Shown here piece after piece: positions 16,515-25,330 of a DNA stretch of 64,000 nt. The notes below the pieces were generated by a model, which saw only the letters and a list, made by a program, of their open reading frames with translations, was not told the origin of the DNA and made no database searches. A program made the position numbers and the translations under genes. The stretch spans positions 248,001 through 312,000 of the forward strand of contig NZ_PPTG01000029.1 in the NCBI RefSeq assembly GCF_002954245.1, in the 5' to 3' direction. Positions within the stretch are counted from its first letter, which is position 1. Each line of letters begins with the position of its first letter. The DNA comes from Cryobacterium aureum. GTDB lineage: Bacteria; Actinomycetota; Actinomycetes; Actinomycetales; Microbacteriaceae.

Positions 16515-17494
16515 GATTGCTCCTCCTTGAGCCAGGTGGCCAGTTCAACGGCCCAGTAGGTGAGAACGGCATCAGCGCCGGCTCGACGGATGCTGAGCAC
16601 CGACTCTTCGACGGCGCGTCGCCGGTCGATCCAGCCCTGTGCGGCTGCGGCTTCGATCATGGCGTATTCGCCGGAGACTTGGTATGCCCAAACCGGAATA
16701 TTACTCATGGCAGCGATTTCGGCGAGCACGTCGAGATAGCTGCCGGCCGGCTTGACCATGACGATATCGGCGCCCTCGTCGATGTCGAGCTGGGCTTCCC
16801 GCACACCCTCGCGACGGTTGGCGGGGTCGAGCTGGTAAGTGCGGCGGTCGCCGACCAGGGTGGAGGCGACCGCTTCGCGGAACGGGCCGTAGAAGGCGGA
16901 GGCGTACTTGGCCGAGTAGGCGAGCACGGCTGTGTCTTCAAAGCCGTTGGCATCGAGGGTCTCGCGCACGGCGGCCACCTGGCCGTCCATCATTCCGGAG
17001 AGTCCCAGCAGGGCGGATCCGGCGGTGGCCTGGGCCAGCGCCATGTCGCGGTAGCGCTCGAGCGTGGCGTCGTTGTCGACGTGGCCGTCGGCCGCGAGCA
17101 CGCCGCAGTGGCCGTGGTCGGTGAATTCATCCAGGCACAGGTCGGTCTGCACGACCAGGGCGTCGCCGATCTCGTCAACGAGAGCGCGGGTGGCCACGTT
17201 GAGAATGCCCTTGGGATCGGTTGCGCCGGTTCCGGTCGCGTCGCGCACATCGGGAACCCCGAACAGCATGATGCCGCCAATGCCGGCTTCGGCCGCTTCA
17301 ACGACGGCGCGTCGGGCACTGTCGATGCTGTGCTGCACGACACCGGGCATCGAGCTGATCGGGCGGGCGTCATCGCCTTCGCGCACGAACATGGGGAGCA
17401 CAAGCTCCGCCGGGTGGAGACGAATTTCGCTGGCCAGACGGCGAAGTGCGCCGCTGGTGCGCAGTCGTCGTGGGCGGATAATGGGGTTGGTCAC
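16511..17494 (-). CDS. hemB: Porphobilinogen synthase HemB
   Basis: HemB condenses two 5-aminolevulinate molecules to porphobilinogen (327 residues). The two active-site lysines lie in [17 protein letters not shown] and [16 protein letters not shown]. The metal loop reads [14 protein letters not shown]. It keeps the first and last Cys of the zinc type but has Asp at the middle position, so its metal preference is not obvious. The N-terminus [17 protein letters not shown] is typical. It overlaps hemL by four bases. A 95-bp gap separates it from hemD, without an evident terminator, so one transcript is plausible. Confidence 0.97.
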   Translation of the reverse strand: MTNPIIRPRRLRTSGALRRLASEIRLHPAELVLPMFVREGDDARPISSMPGVVQHSIDSARRAVVEAAEAGIGGIMLFGVPDVRDATGTGATDPKGILNVATRALVDEIGDALVVQTDLCLDEFTDHGHCGVLAADGHVDNDATLERYRDMALAQATAGSALLGLSGMMDGQVAAVRETLDANGFEDTAVLAYSAKYASAFYGPFREAVASTLVGDRRTYQLDPANRREGVREAQLDIDEGADIVMVKPAGSYLDVLAEIAAMSNIPVWAYQVSGEYAMIEAAAAQGWIDRRRAVEESVLSIRRAGADAVLTYWAVELATWLKEEQS

Positions 17495-17589
17495 TCCTGT
17501 ACCCTACGCCGCCCGGCTGTGCGTTTCGTTATCCGCTCGTTACCTGCCCGAACAAACAAGACGACAGCGCCCAGCGCCGCTGTCGCGTG

Positions 17590-18378
17590 TCAGAGCGCCG
17601 GCGCGGTTCCGGCCAGCGCGGCGTCGACGAGCGCCTCAATGAGCGACTCGGCGCTGCGCTCCGAGGCGACAACGTCGACGCGCAGTCCGAGCGCCCGGGA
17701 GTCCCTGGCGGTCTGCGGTCCAATGCACGCGACGAGGGTGCGCTCGGGAATGTCGCCGAACTGTTCGCGCACCTGACGGGCCACGCTGCCGCTGGTGACG
17801 AGGACGGCGTGAACGAGGCCGTCCTTGACGTCGGCGACGACCTGGTCGCTGACCGGAACCCCGATGGTGCGGTAGGCGACGACGGATTCCACGTCGTGTC
17901 CGACCCGGCGCAGTCCCTCGGTGAGCAACGGCTTGGCGATCTCACTGCGGAGGGTCAGCACGCGCAGGGGAATGACGCCGGCAGTGGCGGTCTCCCATTC
18001 CTGGAGCAGCCCGCGTGCTGAGTTGTCTTCGGAGGGAACGATGTCCACGTGATAGCCGGCCGCGATGAGCGCGGCCGCGGTCGTTTCACCGACCGCGGCG
18101 ATGCGGGTTCCGGGAGCCACGACGGCCCGGTGCGACGACAGAACGTCCACGGTCGTGGCGCTCGTGATGGTCATCCAGTCGAAGTCGCCGGCGGCGAGGC
18201 GGGTCAGCGCCGCGTTCAGTGCCGGGGCGTCGTCGGTGGGGGCGAAGTTGATCATGGGAGCGACGATCGGATGCGCACCCTTGGCGCGCAGGTTTGCTGC
18301 CACCTGGTCTCCCCAGGGTCCGCCGCGCGGAACGAGAACTCGCCAGCCCGCGAGGGGCTTGGTCAGTCGATTGGTCAC
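17590..18378 (-). CDS. hemD: Uroporphyrinogen-III synthase HemD
   Basis: HemD cyclises hydroxymethylbilane to uroporphyrinogen III with inversion of ring D (262 residues). The family is poorly conserved. The call rests on the N-terminal PLAGWRVLVPRGGPWGDQVA, the conserved DWMTITSATTVDVL and a C-terminal VACIGPQTARDSRALGLRVD, and on its position just after hemC. The GTG at 18378 starts five bases after the hemC stop, consistent with translational coupling. The length is normal and no lesion is seen. Confidence 0.93.
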   Translation of the reverse strand: MTNRLTKPLAGWRVLVPRGGPWGDQVAANLRAKGAHPIVAPMINFAPTDDAPALNAALTRLAAGDFDWMTITSATTVDVLSSHRAVVAPGTRIAAVGETTAAALIAAGYHVDIVPSEDNSARGLLQEWETATAGVIPLRVLTLRSEIAKPLLTEGLRRVGHDVESVVAYRTIGVPVSDQVVADVKDGLVHAVLVTSGSVARQVREQFGDIPERTLVACIGPQTARDSRALGLRVDVVASERSAESLIEALVDAALAGTAPAL

Positions 18379-18382
18379 GTGG

Positions 18383-19336
18383 TTACTCAGTCACTTTCAG
18401 GGGAGCGAACTCGGCCGCGCCACCGGCCAGAAGATCTATGGATACTCGTTCGGCCACGTCGAGCGCGGCTTCGGTGAGATGGAGGGCGGAGTGGGAATCG
18501 GGGGTCGCCGCGTGCGAGCTCGTGATCTTGCGCGAGCCATCCGGGCTGTACACGGTGGCGGTGAGAAAGAGCAGACCATCGTCGACGACCGCGGTCGCAC
18601 CGATCGGTGCGGCACAGCCGGCCTCAAGGCGGGCCAGCACCGTGCGCTCGGCGGTGGTCGTCGCCTGGGTGGACACGTGGTTCATAGCGGCAAGCGCAAC
18701 GCTGAGCAGGCGTTCCGGCTTGCCGGCTCGCACCTCGATGGCGAGCGCACCCTGGCCAGGAGCGGTGGGCCAGGCCGAGAGGTCGAGATGCTCTGGCGCA
18801 AGGGAATCCAGGCGGCCGAGCCGACCAAGACCAGCAGCAGCGAGTACGACGGCATCGAGGTCGCCCTCGGCGACGCGTCCGAGGCGGGTGTCGATGTTGC
18901 CGCGAATGTCGACGACGGTCAGGTCGGGGCGTCGCTCGAGCAGCTGGGCGACGCGACGCGGCGAGCCGGTGCCGACCTTGGCCCCCTCTGGCAGGGTTTC
19001 CAGGGTGAAGCCGGCGCGCGCCACCAACACGTCGCGGGCATCCGCTCGCTTGGGTGTTGCGCCGATGACGAGGCCAGGGTGGGCCTCGGTGGGCAGGTCC
19101 TTGAACGAGTGCACGATGACGTCGCACTCGTCGTTCAGCAGGGCTTCCCTCAGGGCGCTCGCGAACACACCGGTGCCGCCGAGGGTCGAGAGCGGTTCGG
19201 TGGAGGTGTCGCCGTGCGTGGTGACGCGCACGATTTCGACCTCGACGCCGGCCGAGGCCGCGATGCGGTTCACGATGGTCTGCGTCTGTGCAAGGGCCAG
19301 GGCGCTCGCCCGGGTGCCTACGCGGATGACGGTCAC
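18383..19336 (-). CDS. hemC: Hydroxymethylbilane synthase HemC
   Basis: HemC (porphobilinogen deaminase, 317 residues) builds hydroxymethylbilane from four porphobilinogens. Visible motifs are VGTRASALALAQTQTIVN, VHSFKDLPTE with the catalytic Asp, GTGSPRRVAQL and GNIDTRL. The Cys at 241 in LEAGCAAPIGA carries the dipyrromethane cofactor. The start is the GTG at 19336, which overlaps the hemH stop codon (GTGA). A longer frame upstream is only the shadow of hemH. It is coupled to hemH before it and hemD after it. Confidence 0.97.
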   Translation of the reverse strand: MTVIRVGTRASALALAQTQTIVNRIAASAGVEVEIVRVTTHGDTSTEPLSTLGGTGVFASALREALLNDECDVIVHSFKDLPTEAHPGLVIGATPKRADARDVLVARAGFTLETLPEGAKVGTGSPRRVAQLLERRPDLTVVDIRGNIDTRLGRVAEGDLDAVVLAAAGLGRLGRLDSLAPEHLDLSAWPTAPGQGALAIEVRAGKPERLLSVALAAMNHVSTQATTTAERTVLARLEAGCAAPIGATAVVDDGLLFLTATVYSPDGSRKITSSHAATPDSHSALHLTEAALDVAERVSIDLLAGGAAEFAPLKVTE

Positions 19337-20457
19337 GGTGCCATCCCAGCGACGGCCGGCTTGAAGCCGAGGCGCACGTTTTCGCAGCAGCCGGGGCGGC
19401 ATACGTCGTACCAGGGACCGAGGTCGGTCTTGGCCGGGCGGTCGGAGGCCGGGGTGTCGTTCAGTCGTTCCTCGATCAGGTCGACGAGGCCGCTCACGAA
19501 GTCGGGCGAAACACCGGGAGTGGGCACACGCACGGCTTTGATGCCGAACTTCTCGCTCGTCTCCATCGCCTCGGTGTCGAGGTCCCACAGGACTTCCATG
19601 TGGTCGCTTACGAAACCCAGCGGCACGATGATGACAGCGCGGATGCCGCGGGCCGGCAGCAGGGCGATCGCATCGTTGATGTCGGGCTCGAGCCACGGCA
19701 TGCTGGGCGGGCCGCTGCGGGACTGGAAGACCAGCTGCCACTGTGTCTTGAGCTTCGATGTGGCGTCGTCCGGCTCCACTAGCGAGTCCATGATGACCTG
19801 GGCGACGGCACGGTGCTGCGCCGCGTAGGCGCCGCCCTCACCGAAGCCGCGCTCGGCCGGGCCGCTCTTGTTGGCGTCGGTCATCGGGATGGAGTGGGTC
19901 GAGAACAGAATCTCGACCTCGCTGTCCACATCGATGCCGGGGATGGCCAGGGCAACGTCCTTCAAGCCCTGGGTCACGCCGGTGATGAACGGGTCGACGA
20001 AGCCGGGGTGATCGAAGAACTGGCGGATCTTGTCGATGTGCACCGTGTCGTTCAGGCCTTTTTCGGTCAGCGCAGCGGCGAAGTCTTCGCGGTACTGGCG
20101 GCATCCGCTGTAGGAACTGTAAGCGCTTGTCGCGATCGCGAGCAGGCGGTTTTGGCCGGCCTCGTGCGCCTCACTGATCGTGTCCTTGAGGTATGGCGCC
20201 CAGTTGCGGTTGCCCCAGATCACGGGCAGGTCGATGCCGCGACGACTGAGTTCCACCTGCAGGGCGGCTTTCAGCACGCGGTTCTGGGAGTTGATCGGGC
20301 TGACGCCACCGTAGTGGCGGTAGTGCTTGGCGACGACTTCGAGGCGTTCCTCTGGAATGCCGCGGCCGCCGGTGACGTTGCGCAGAAACGGAATCACGTC
20401 GTCCTGGCCTTCCGGCCCGCCGAATCCGGCCAGAAGAACGGCGTCGTAGTGGGTCAT
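19333..20457 (-). CDS. hemH: Coproporphyrin III ferrochelatase (HemH/CpfC)
   Basis: This enzyme inserts iron into coproporphyrin III in the coproporphyrin-dependent pathway of actinobacteria and Firmicutes (374 residues). AVLLAGFGGPEGQDDVIPFL begins the fold. The active-site region includes STHSIPM and DHMEVLWDLDTEA. One Cys in YSSYSGCRQY plus the C-terminal CRPGCCEN match the cysteines that hold a [2Fe-2S] cluster in actinobacterial ferrochelatases. The ATG at 20457 overlaps the hemQ stop (TAATG) and the gene overlaps hemC. The presence of hemQ next door argues for the CpfC role over protoporphyrin ferrochelatase. Confidence 0.96.
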   Translation of the reverse strand: MTHYDAVLLAGFGGPEGQDDVIPFLRNVTGGRGIPEERLEVVAKHYRHYGGVSPINSQNRVLKAALQVELSRRGIDLPVIWGNRNWAPYLKDTISEAHEAGQNRLLAIATSAYSSYSGCRQYREDFAAALTEKGLNDTVHIDKIRQFFDHPGFVDPFITGVTQGLKDVALAIPGIDVDSEVEILFSTHSIPMTDANKSGPAERGFGEGGAYAAQHRAVAQVIMDSLVEPDDATSKLKTQWQLVFQSRSGPPSMPWLEPDINDAIALLPARGIRAVIIVPLGFVSDHMEVLWDLDTEAMETSEKFGIKAVRVPTPGVSPDFVSGLVDLIEERLNDTPASDRPAKTDLGPWYDVCRPGCCENVRLGFKPAVAGMAP

Positions 20458-21209
20458 TACTGCAGAACCTCGACGATCTCGGCGGTGGAGATTCGGCGTC
20501 CAGTGTAGAACGGGATCTCCTCGCGCACGTGGCGGCGGGCTTCGGTCTCGCGGAGGCCCCGCATGAGGTCGACGAGCTCGGTGAGTTCGTCGCTCTCGAT
20601 CGGAAGCAGCCACTCGTAGTCGCCGAGCGCGAAGGCCGAGACCGTGTTAGCGAGGGCTCCGCGGTAGGCGGCACCCTTACGCCCGTGGTCTGCCAGCATC
20701 TTGCTGCGCTCGGCGTCGGGAAGCAGGTACCACTCATAGCTGCGGACGAAGGGGTAAATGGTGAGCCAGCCCTTCGGTTCCACTCCGCGCAGGAAAGCTG
20801 GCACGTGACTCTTGTTGAACTCGGCGTCGCGGTGCACGCCCATGGCGTTCCAGGTGGGCAGCAAGCTCTTGAGCAGGCGGCTGCGGCGCAGTTCGCGGTT
20901 GGCCCATTGCAGGGTCTCAGCCTCTGGCGCGTGGGTCCAGATCATGACATCGGCATCGGCCTTGAGGCCGGAGACGTCATAGAAGCCGCGCACGGTGACG
21001 CCTTCGGCTTCGATGAGGGCCACGACGTCGTCGAGCTCATTGACCGCGTGCGGTACATCGCGGCCGTCGAGGTCATCCGGGTTGTGCGGATCTTTTCGCA
21101 GAACGGTAAAGAGGGTGAAGCCTTGCGGCGAAGCCGCGGATACCTCGGAATCGGTGGGGGTGGTGGGCTGAACGCTGGTTACTGCCTCTCCGGCAGCCGG
21201 GTGAGTCAT
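20457..21209 (-). CDS. hemQ: Coproheme decarboxylase (HemQ/ChdC)
   Basis: ChdC is the last step of the coproporphyrin-dependent pathway: it decarboxylates two propionates of coproheme to give haem b, using peroxide (250 residues, chlorite-dismutase fold). The region YPFVRSYEWYLLPDAERSKM carries the family's conserved Tyr and the ligand-binding segment. GLKADADVMIWTHAPEAETL and FALGDYEWLLPIESDEL are also typical. It begins a run of overlapping genes hemQ-hemH-hemC. The first 30 residues are variable and the exact start is not certain. Confidence 0.95.
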   Translation of the reverse strand: MTHPAAGEAVTSVQPTTPTDSEVSAASPQGFTLFTVLRKDPHNPDDLDGRDVPHAVNELDDVVALIEAEGVTVRGFYDVSGLKADADVMIWTHAPEAETLQWANRELRRSRLLKSLLPTWNAMGVHRDAEFNKSHVPAFLRGVEPKGWLTIYPFVRSYEWYLLPDAERSKMLADHGRKGAAYRGALANTVSAFALGDYEWLLPIESDELTELVDLMRGLRETEARRHVREEIPFYTGRRISTAEIVEVLQ

Positions 21210-21248
21210 GGGTCTAGTTTGCTCTTTATTGGGCCCGGCACCAAAATG

Positions 21249-21283
21249 AGCCCGCCGGTTCCTGTGAACCTACCGAGCGGGCT
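21249..21283 (-). terminator. Probable Rho-independent terminator after the DUF3618 gene
   Basis: AGCCCGC at 21249-21255 pairs with GCGGGCT at 21277-21283, and an inner stem GGTTC/GAACC lies between them. On the minus strand the stem is followed by CATTTTGG. It lies ten bases beyond the DUF3618 stop and would separate that unit from hemQ. Confidence 0.55.
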
Positions 21284-21292
21284 TGATCGGAA

Positions 21293-21574
21293 CTAGCGGT
21301 TCTTGGCCACCGCGGAGGCTCCGAACCAGACGATGACGCCCACGACGGTCGCCGCGCTGAGGGCAATGCCAACGAGGGCGGCTGGGCTGTCTTCACCGAG
21401 CTGACGCAGGGCGTGGGTGAGGCGACGCCGTTTGATGCGCAGTTGCTTGGGCAGGTTGAACTTATACTCAATCGCATCGAGCGTCGAGGCGAGTTCGGCC
21501 CGCGCGTGCCGCGCTTCGGCGCGAAGGTCGCCGATGCCGTGCTTCTCGGTCTGCGTGCCGCTATTTGGTGTCAT
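21293..21574 (-). CDS. DUF3618 domain protein
   Basis: Small single-pass membrane protein (93 residues). The soluble part reads GDLRAEARHARAELASTLDA and IEYKFNLPKQ, the DUF3618 signature, and a hydrophobic helix follows (ALVGIALSAATVVGVIVWFG). The ATG at 21574 is chosen because AGGGAG lies nine bases upstream; a longer start at 21598 lacks a site. It overlaps the holin-like gene by 14 bases. Such proteins commonly sit next to the holin-like gene in actinobacteria. The function is unknown, possibly in the envelope. Confidence 0.85.
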   Translation of the reverse strand: MTPNSGTQTEKHGIGDLRAEARHARAELASTLDAIEYKFNLPKQLRIKRRRLTHALRQLGEDSPAALVGIALSAATVVGVIVWFGASAVAKNR

Positions 21575-21980
21575 ATTCGCCAACTCCCTTGAATGCATCT
21601 GCGTCGTGACGGATGCTCGCGTGCACGCCCTCGGGGTCGGGTTTCGTGGCCGCCTTCACCCGATTGACACCGATGAGCACGAGGATGACAGCTATCAGCA
21701 CCAGCGCCACCGCCACGATGAGGGTGGCCAGCCACAGCGGCAGCACGAGAGCCAACGCGATCACCGCGAGGGCGACGAACACACCGAGGGCGAAAAAGAG
21801 GATGGCGGCAGCTACAATGAATAGGGCGGCACCGACCCCGAAGTTCTTGGCCTTCGTGGCGAACTCGGCCTTGAAGGCATCCAGTTCGGCTTTGACGAGG
21901 GCACTGATCTGGCCGGGCAGCTCCCCGATCAGGGCGAGCAACGGGCGTTTGCTCTTCGGGTTGAATCCACTGCTAGTCAC
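21561..21980 (-). CDS. Phage-holin-family (DUF1469-like) membrane protein
   Basis: Membrane protein of 139 residues with an N-terminal amphipathic segment (PLLALIGELPGQISALVKAE) and two strong hydrophobic helices (about residues 50-75 and 80-104). This is the superfamily annotated as phage holin or Actinobacteria holin-X. There are no phage genes nearby, so a chromosomal envelope protein is meant here. It sits between the YtxH-like and DUF3618 genes with overlap, as a likely operon. The physiological role is unknown. Confidence 0.85.
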   Translation of the reverse strand: MTSSGFNPKSKRPLLALIGELPGQISALVKAELDAFKAEFATKAKNFGVGAALFIVAAAILFFALGVFVALAVIALALVLPLWLATLIVAVALVLIAVILVLIGVNRVKAATKPDPEGVHASIRHDADAFKGVGEYDTK

Positions 21981-22049
21981 GGATTGCCTTCCCTAGATTC
22001 GGGTGTCGGTGTTTCGGGTGTCTGAGAATTCTACGAGTTAGTGTCGGGG

Positions 22050-22433
22050 TTACTGTGCGTCGGACTCGTCTTCGGTGGCGGGCTTGGCTTTGGGGGCCAC
22101 CTTCGGCTTGGGCTTGGGCTTCGCAGCGGCGGTGCGGCTCGTGGTCGTGCTCGCCTTGGCTGCTGGCGTGGTCGCGGCGGGGGTGGAACCGTGCCTCTTC
22201 TTAGCGACTGCCTGATTGACCGCTTTCTTGCCGACTTTGAACAGGGTGGCGGGAACATCGCCGACGAGTTCGAGAGCGGCGTCGCGCACCTCGGTCACCC
22301 GGCGCTGCACGGGCTTGGCGTTCCAGAGATCATTGGCAGCGGCAGCGATCTGGTCGTAGCGTTTGCGACCGGCACGTGCGCCGAGCACATAGCCGACGAG
22401 TCCGCCCGTGATGAACAGAAGCTTTCCGCGCAT
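22050..22433 (-). CDS. YtxH-like protein with Lys/Ala/Pro-rich tail
   Basis: 127 residues. The N-terminus LLFITGGLVGYVLGARAGRK is a glycine-rich membrane segment of the YtxH kind, followed by a short helical region (YDQIAAAANDLWNAKPVQRR). The last 50 residues are a basic, histone-H1-like tail of Ala, Lys, Pro and Thr repeats ending in EDESDAQ. The tail may be disordered or bind nucleic acid. It heads the three-gene small-protein unit that interrupts the two haem blocks. The function is unknown. Confidence 0.8.
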   Translation of the reverse strand: MRGKLLFITGGLVGYVLGARAGRKRYDQIAAAANDLWNAKPVQRRVTEVRDAALELVGDVPATLFKVGKKAVNQAVAKKRHGSTPAATTPAAKASTTTSRTAAAKPKPKPKVAPKAKPATEDESDAQ

Positions 22434-22548
22434 TGAGTCTCCACTTTCGTAAGGTCTCCCCAGAGTAACCCGGTTCGCCGTTTCGGTCTCGGGTGCGCTC
22501 GGTATGTCTCAGCGTGCTCGTATCAATACAGCAAGTGCACAGTTTCAG

Positions 22549-24141
22549 TTAGAGGTCTGGTGCCGTGATCGTGAGGCCAAGGGCGGCGTGCCGAATGCGG
22601 TCGCCGGCTTCGAGGGCGTGCGGAATGACCGAGGCCAGGCCGGTTCCGGCCAGCCAGGCACCGGTGATCTCCAAGGCGGGGGTGGCCGCGACGGCCTCGC
22701 GCACCTGGTGGGCGCGTTCGGGCGCGCCGAGGGTGGCCGGCGACAGGGCGTCACGCCACTCGGTACGGGCGAAGGCGCGAACGCAGCTGGCTGGCAGGGG
22801 TACACCGAGCAGGGTGGCCGCATCGTGCAGGGCAAGCGACTGCAGTTCGTCGTCGCTGAGATCGTCGGTGGGGTTGGGGTGGCCGGCCCGACCATAGGAC
22901 AGCCGCACGACGTGGCGGCCGGGACCGGCGGCTTCGGCGACCCAGGCCCACTTCGCGGTGACGTGGGTGAGCGCCTTCGCGGTGACGTCGGGAGCGTCGA
23001 TCGAGACGAGCACGCCGGTGCCGCGCGGATGCGCATCGAGGGCGGGCGCGTCAAGCACGAGGGAGGTGAGGGTGACCGCGGTCGGGGCGGGCCAGTCGAG
23101 TTCGGCGAGCGCATCGAACCGGGCGCCGAGCGGGTTGACCAGCCGCAGTGCCTGAGCGCCCTGGGTCGCGATGATGACGTAGCGGGCAGTGAGGGTCTCG
23201 GTGATGTTCGCGGGGGCGGCGGGGTCGAGCGGGGCGGCGGGGTCGGTCGGGGCGGCCGGCGCGGCATCCGCTCGCCGGGTGACGGTGACAGCCCAGGTCG
23301 GCGCATCATCGCTGCCGGAGCGAGCCAGGGTATCGGCCGTGGTGCCGGTGAGGATACTCACGTTGTGACGCTGGAGGGAGGTCACGATGGCGGCGGGCAG
23401 ACTCGCCATGCCGCCGAGCAGTCCGCCGACGTTGGAACCGGCCGGGGCACCGGAGCGCAGGGCCGATACCGCGCCGGAGAGCGATCCGGCGGTGGTGAGC
23501 GCACGGTTGAGTCCGGGGGCGACGACGTCGATCTCGAGGTCGACGGCGCTCGTGGTGTAGACGCCAGACGCGACCGGTTCCACGAGCCGGTCAAGTACGC
23601 GCTGGCCCATGCGCTTTTTCACGAGGTCACCAAGGCTGTGTTCGCGACCGATCGTGAGCACGGGCATGTGCCGGTCGAGGTAGGCGCGGATGGACCCCTT
23701 CCAGCCGATGACGCGGCGCACATCGTCGGCGAGTGGGGAACCGGGAATTCCGAGTACGCCGGCCTTGGGCAGCGGAACGCTGACCGAGGCATCCGCTGAC
23801 GGACGGGGGAGGGCACGACCGGCGGCGATCTTCTTCGAGCGGGCTCGGGACGGCGAGCCGGTGTTGAGTGCGGGCAGGTGCAGCCACGCACCGGCCACGT
23901 TGGGCGTGACGATCTGGTCGGTGAGCCCGAGATCCTCAACGAAGGCGGCCACTGTTCCCCCGCGCACCGCAAAACTTTCGGCACCGCTGTCGAGACTGAG
24001 CCCGTCGAGAACGTGGCCGGCAACCGGGCCACCGACGGTATCCGTTGCTTCGATGATGGTGACGCTGAGGCCAACCTGGGCGCATTCGCGGGCGGCGACC
24101 AGGCCGGCCACTCCCCCGCCGATCACGAGAACATCGATCAT
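22549..24141 (-). CDS. hemY: Coproporphyrinogen III oxidase (HemY/CgoX)
   Basis: FAD-dependent oxidase of 530 residues that makes coproporphyrin III in the coproporphyrin-dependent pathway; it is homologous to protoporphyrinogen oxidase HemY. The N-terminal dinucleotide fold IDVLVIGGGVAGLVAARECA is followed by VTIIEATDTVGG. The C-terminal FAD contact reads ITGAWLAGTGLASVIPHALE. The ATG at 24141 has AGGAG at good spacing, ten bases after the hemE stop. A proline-alanine stretch near residues 290-310 is an unusual low-complexity insert. The protein is slightly longer than typical, probably because of it. Confidence 0.94.
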   Translation of the reverse strand: MIDVLVIGGGVAGLVAARECAQVGLSVTIIEATDTVGGPVAGHVLDGLSLDSGAESFAVRGGTVAAFVEDLGLTDQIVTPNVAGAWLHLPALNTGSPSRARSKKIAAGRALPRPSADASVSVPLPKAGVLGIPGSPLADDVRRVIGWKGSIRAYLDRHMPVLTIGREHSLGDLVKKRMGQRVLDRLVEPVASGVYTTSAVDLEIDVVAPGLNRALTTAGSLSGAVSALRSGAPAGSNVGGLLGGMASLPAAIVTSLQRHNVSILTGTTADTLARSGSDDAPTWAVTVTRRADAAPAAPTDPAAPLDPAAPANITETLTARYVIIATQGAQALRLVNPLGARFDALAELDWPAPTAVTLTSLVLDAPALDAHPRGTGVLVSIDAPDVTAKALTHVTAKWAWVAEAAGPGRHVVRLSYGRAGHPNPTDDLSDDELQSLALHDAATLLGVPLPASCVRAFARTEWRDALSPATLGAPERAHQVREAVAATPALEITGAWLAGTGLASVIPHALEAGDRIRHAALGLTITAPDL

Positions 24142-24151
24142 TCTGCTGCTC

Positions 24152-25279
24152 CTATTCGGCCGCGCTGACGTCGTGCACGAGGCTGACCAGGCGGGTGAGC
24201 ACGTCGGGGTCGGTGTCTGGCGGCACGCCGTGACCCAGGTTGAGCACGTGCGAGGGCGCACTGCGTCCGCGTTCGAGCACGTCGCGCACGTGCGCTTCGA
24301 GCACTGGCCACGGAGCATTGAGCAGGGCCGGGTCAACGTTGCCCTGCACCGGAACGGCACCGCCCAGTCGGCGGTTGGCCTCATCGAGCGGCACCCGGTA
24401 GTCCACGCCCACCACGTCGGCACCGATGTTGTGCATTTCTTTGAGCAGTTCGCCGGTGCCCACGCCGAAGTGCACGATGGGCACGTTGCGGTCGCTTTCG
24501 GCAACGCTGTAGGTGAGGTCACGCACGTGGGCGATCGCAGCGGCCGACGCTGGTGCAACGGATGCCGCATAGTCGGCCAGCGAGAGCGCTCCGGCCCACG
24601 AGTCGAAGAGTTGGGCAGCGCTCGCGCCGGCGAGCACTTGCGCCCGCAGGAACCGACCGGTGACATCGGCGGTCCAGGCCATGAGCTTGGCCCAGGCCTC
24701 GGGTTCGGCGTGCATAAGCGTGCGGGCGTGGATATGGTCCTTCGACGGCCCGCCCTCGACCAGGTAGGCGGCGAGGGTGAACGGGGCACCAGCAAACCCG
24801 ATGAGCGGTGTCGACCCGAGTTGGGAGACGGCGAGCGCGACGGCAGCGCTGATCGGCGCGAGGGCCGTTTCGAGCAGGGCGGGGTCGAGGGAGGTGAGCT
24901 CGTCGACATCCGCTGAACTGCGCACGGCCTTGCCCAGAACTGGACCCTTGCCGGCCACGATCGACACGTCGACACCGACGAGCTTGAGGGGAACGACGAT
25001 ATCGCTGAAGAAGATTCCGGCGTCGACGTTGTGGCGGCGCACCGGCTGCAGCGAGATTTCGCTCGCCAATTCAGGGTCAAGGCACACGTCGAGCATGCGC
25101 GTTCCGACCCGCAATTCGCGGTATTCGGGCAGCGATCGCCCAGCCTGGCGCATGAACCACACTGGGGTCACAGCCGGCCGAGTGCCCTGGTAGGCCTGAA
25201 TCAGGCGAGAGTCGGCGGTGAGGCCGGTGGAGAGTGGATGCTGCGCGTCGAGGATCATCTCGACCATTGTCTCAAACAT
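24152..25279 (-). CDS. hemE: Uroporphyrinogen decarboxylase HemE
   Basis: HemE decarboxylates the four acetates of uroporphyrinogen III to give coproporphyrinogen III (375 residues). The N-terminal signature PVWFMRQAGRSLPEYRELR is present, with the substrate-binding Asp in FFSDIVVPLKLVGVDV. The second signature region GFAGAPFTLAAYLVEGGPSK also fits. The first ATG at 25279 has no ribosome site. An ATG four codons on is possible, with TATGTT seven bases before it as a leaderless -10. It forms a two-gene unit with hemY and is divergent from hemA, the 51-bp gap serving both. Confidence 0.96.
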   Translation of the reverse strand: MFETMVEMILDAQHPLSTGLTADSRLIQAYQGTRPAVTPVWFMRQAGRSLPEYRELRVGTRMLDVCLDPELASEISLQPVRRHNVDAGIFFSDIVVPLKLVGVDVSIVAGKGPVLGKAVRSSADVDELTSLDPALLETALAPISAAVALAVSQLGSTPLIGFAGAPFTLAAYLVEGGPSKDHIHARTLMHAEPEAWAKLMAWTADVTGRFLRAQVLAGASAAQLFDSWAGALSLADYAASVAPASAAAIAHVRDLTYSVAESDRNVPIVHFGVGTGELLKEMHNIGADVVGVDYRVPLDEANRRLGGAVPVQGNVDPALLNAPWPVLEAHVRDVLERGRSAPSHVLNLGHGVPPDTDPDVLTRLVSLVHDVSAAE

Positions 25280-25318
25280 ATGTGATGGTGCGCGCCGGAA
25301 GCGTACAGCATTGAGTCG

Positions 25319-25324
25319 TAGAAT
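25319..25324 (+). promoter_or_regulatory. -10 box of hemA, leaderless arrangement
   Basis: TAGAAT lies six bases before the GTG at 25331, within the 51-bp divergent hemE-hemA gap. Transcription would start at the initiation codon. Confidence 0.6.
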
Positions 25325-25330
25325 CGGGTA

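Noticed and set aside
16517-17776. Plus-strand frame of 419 codons opposite hemB
   Set aside because: No recognisable domain; hemB on the other strand is certain.
21561-21980. Prophage indicated by a holin-family protein
   Set aside because: No lysin, portal, terminase, integrase or attachment site is nearby; this superfamily is common as a chromosomal membrane protein.
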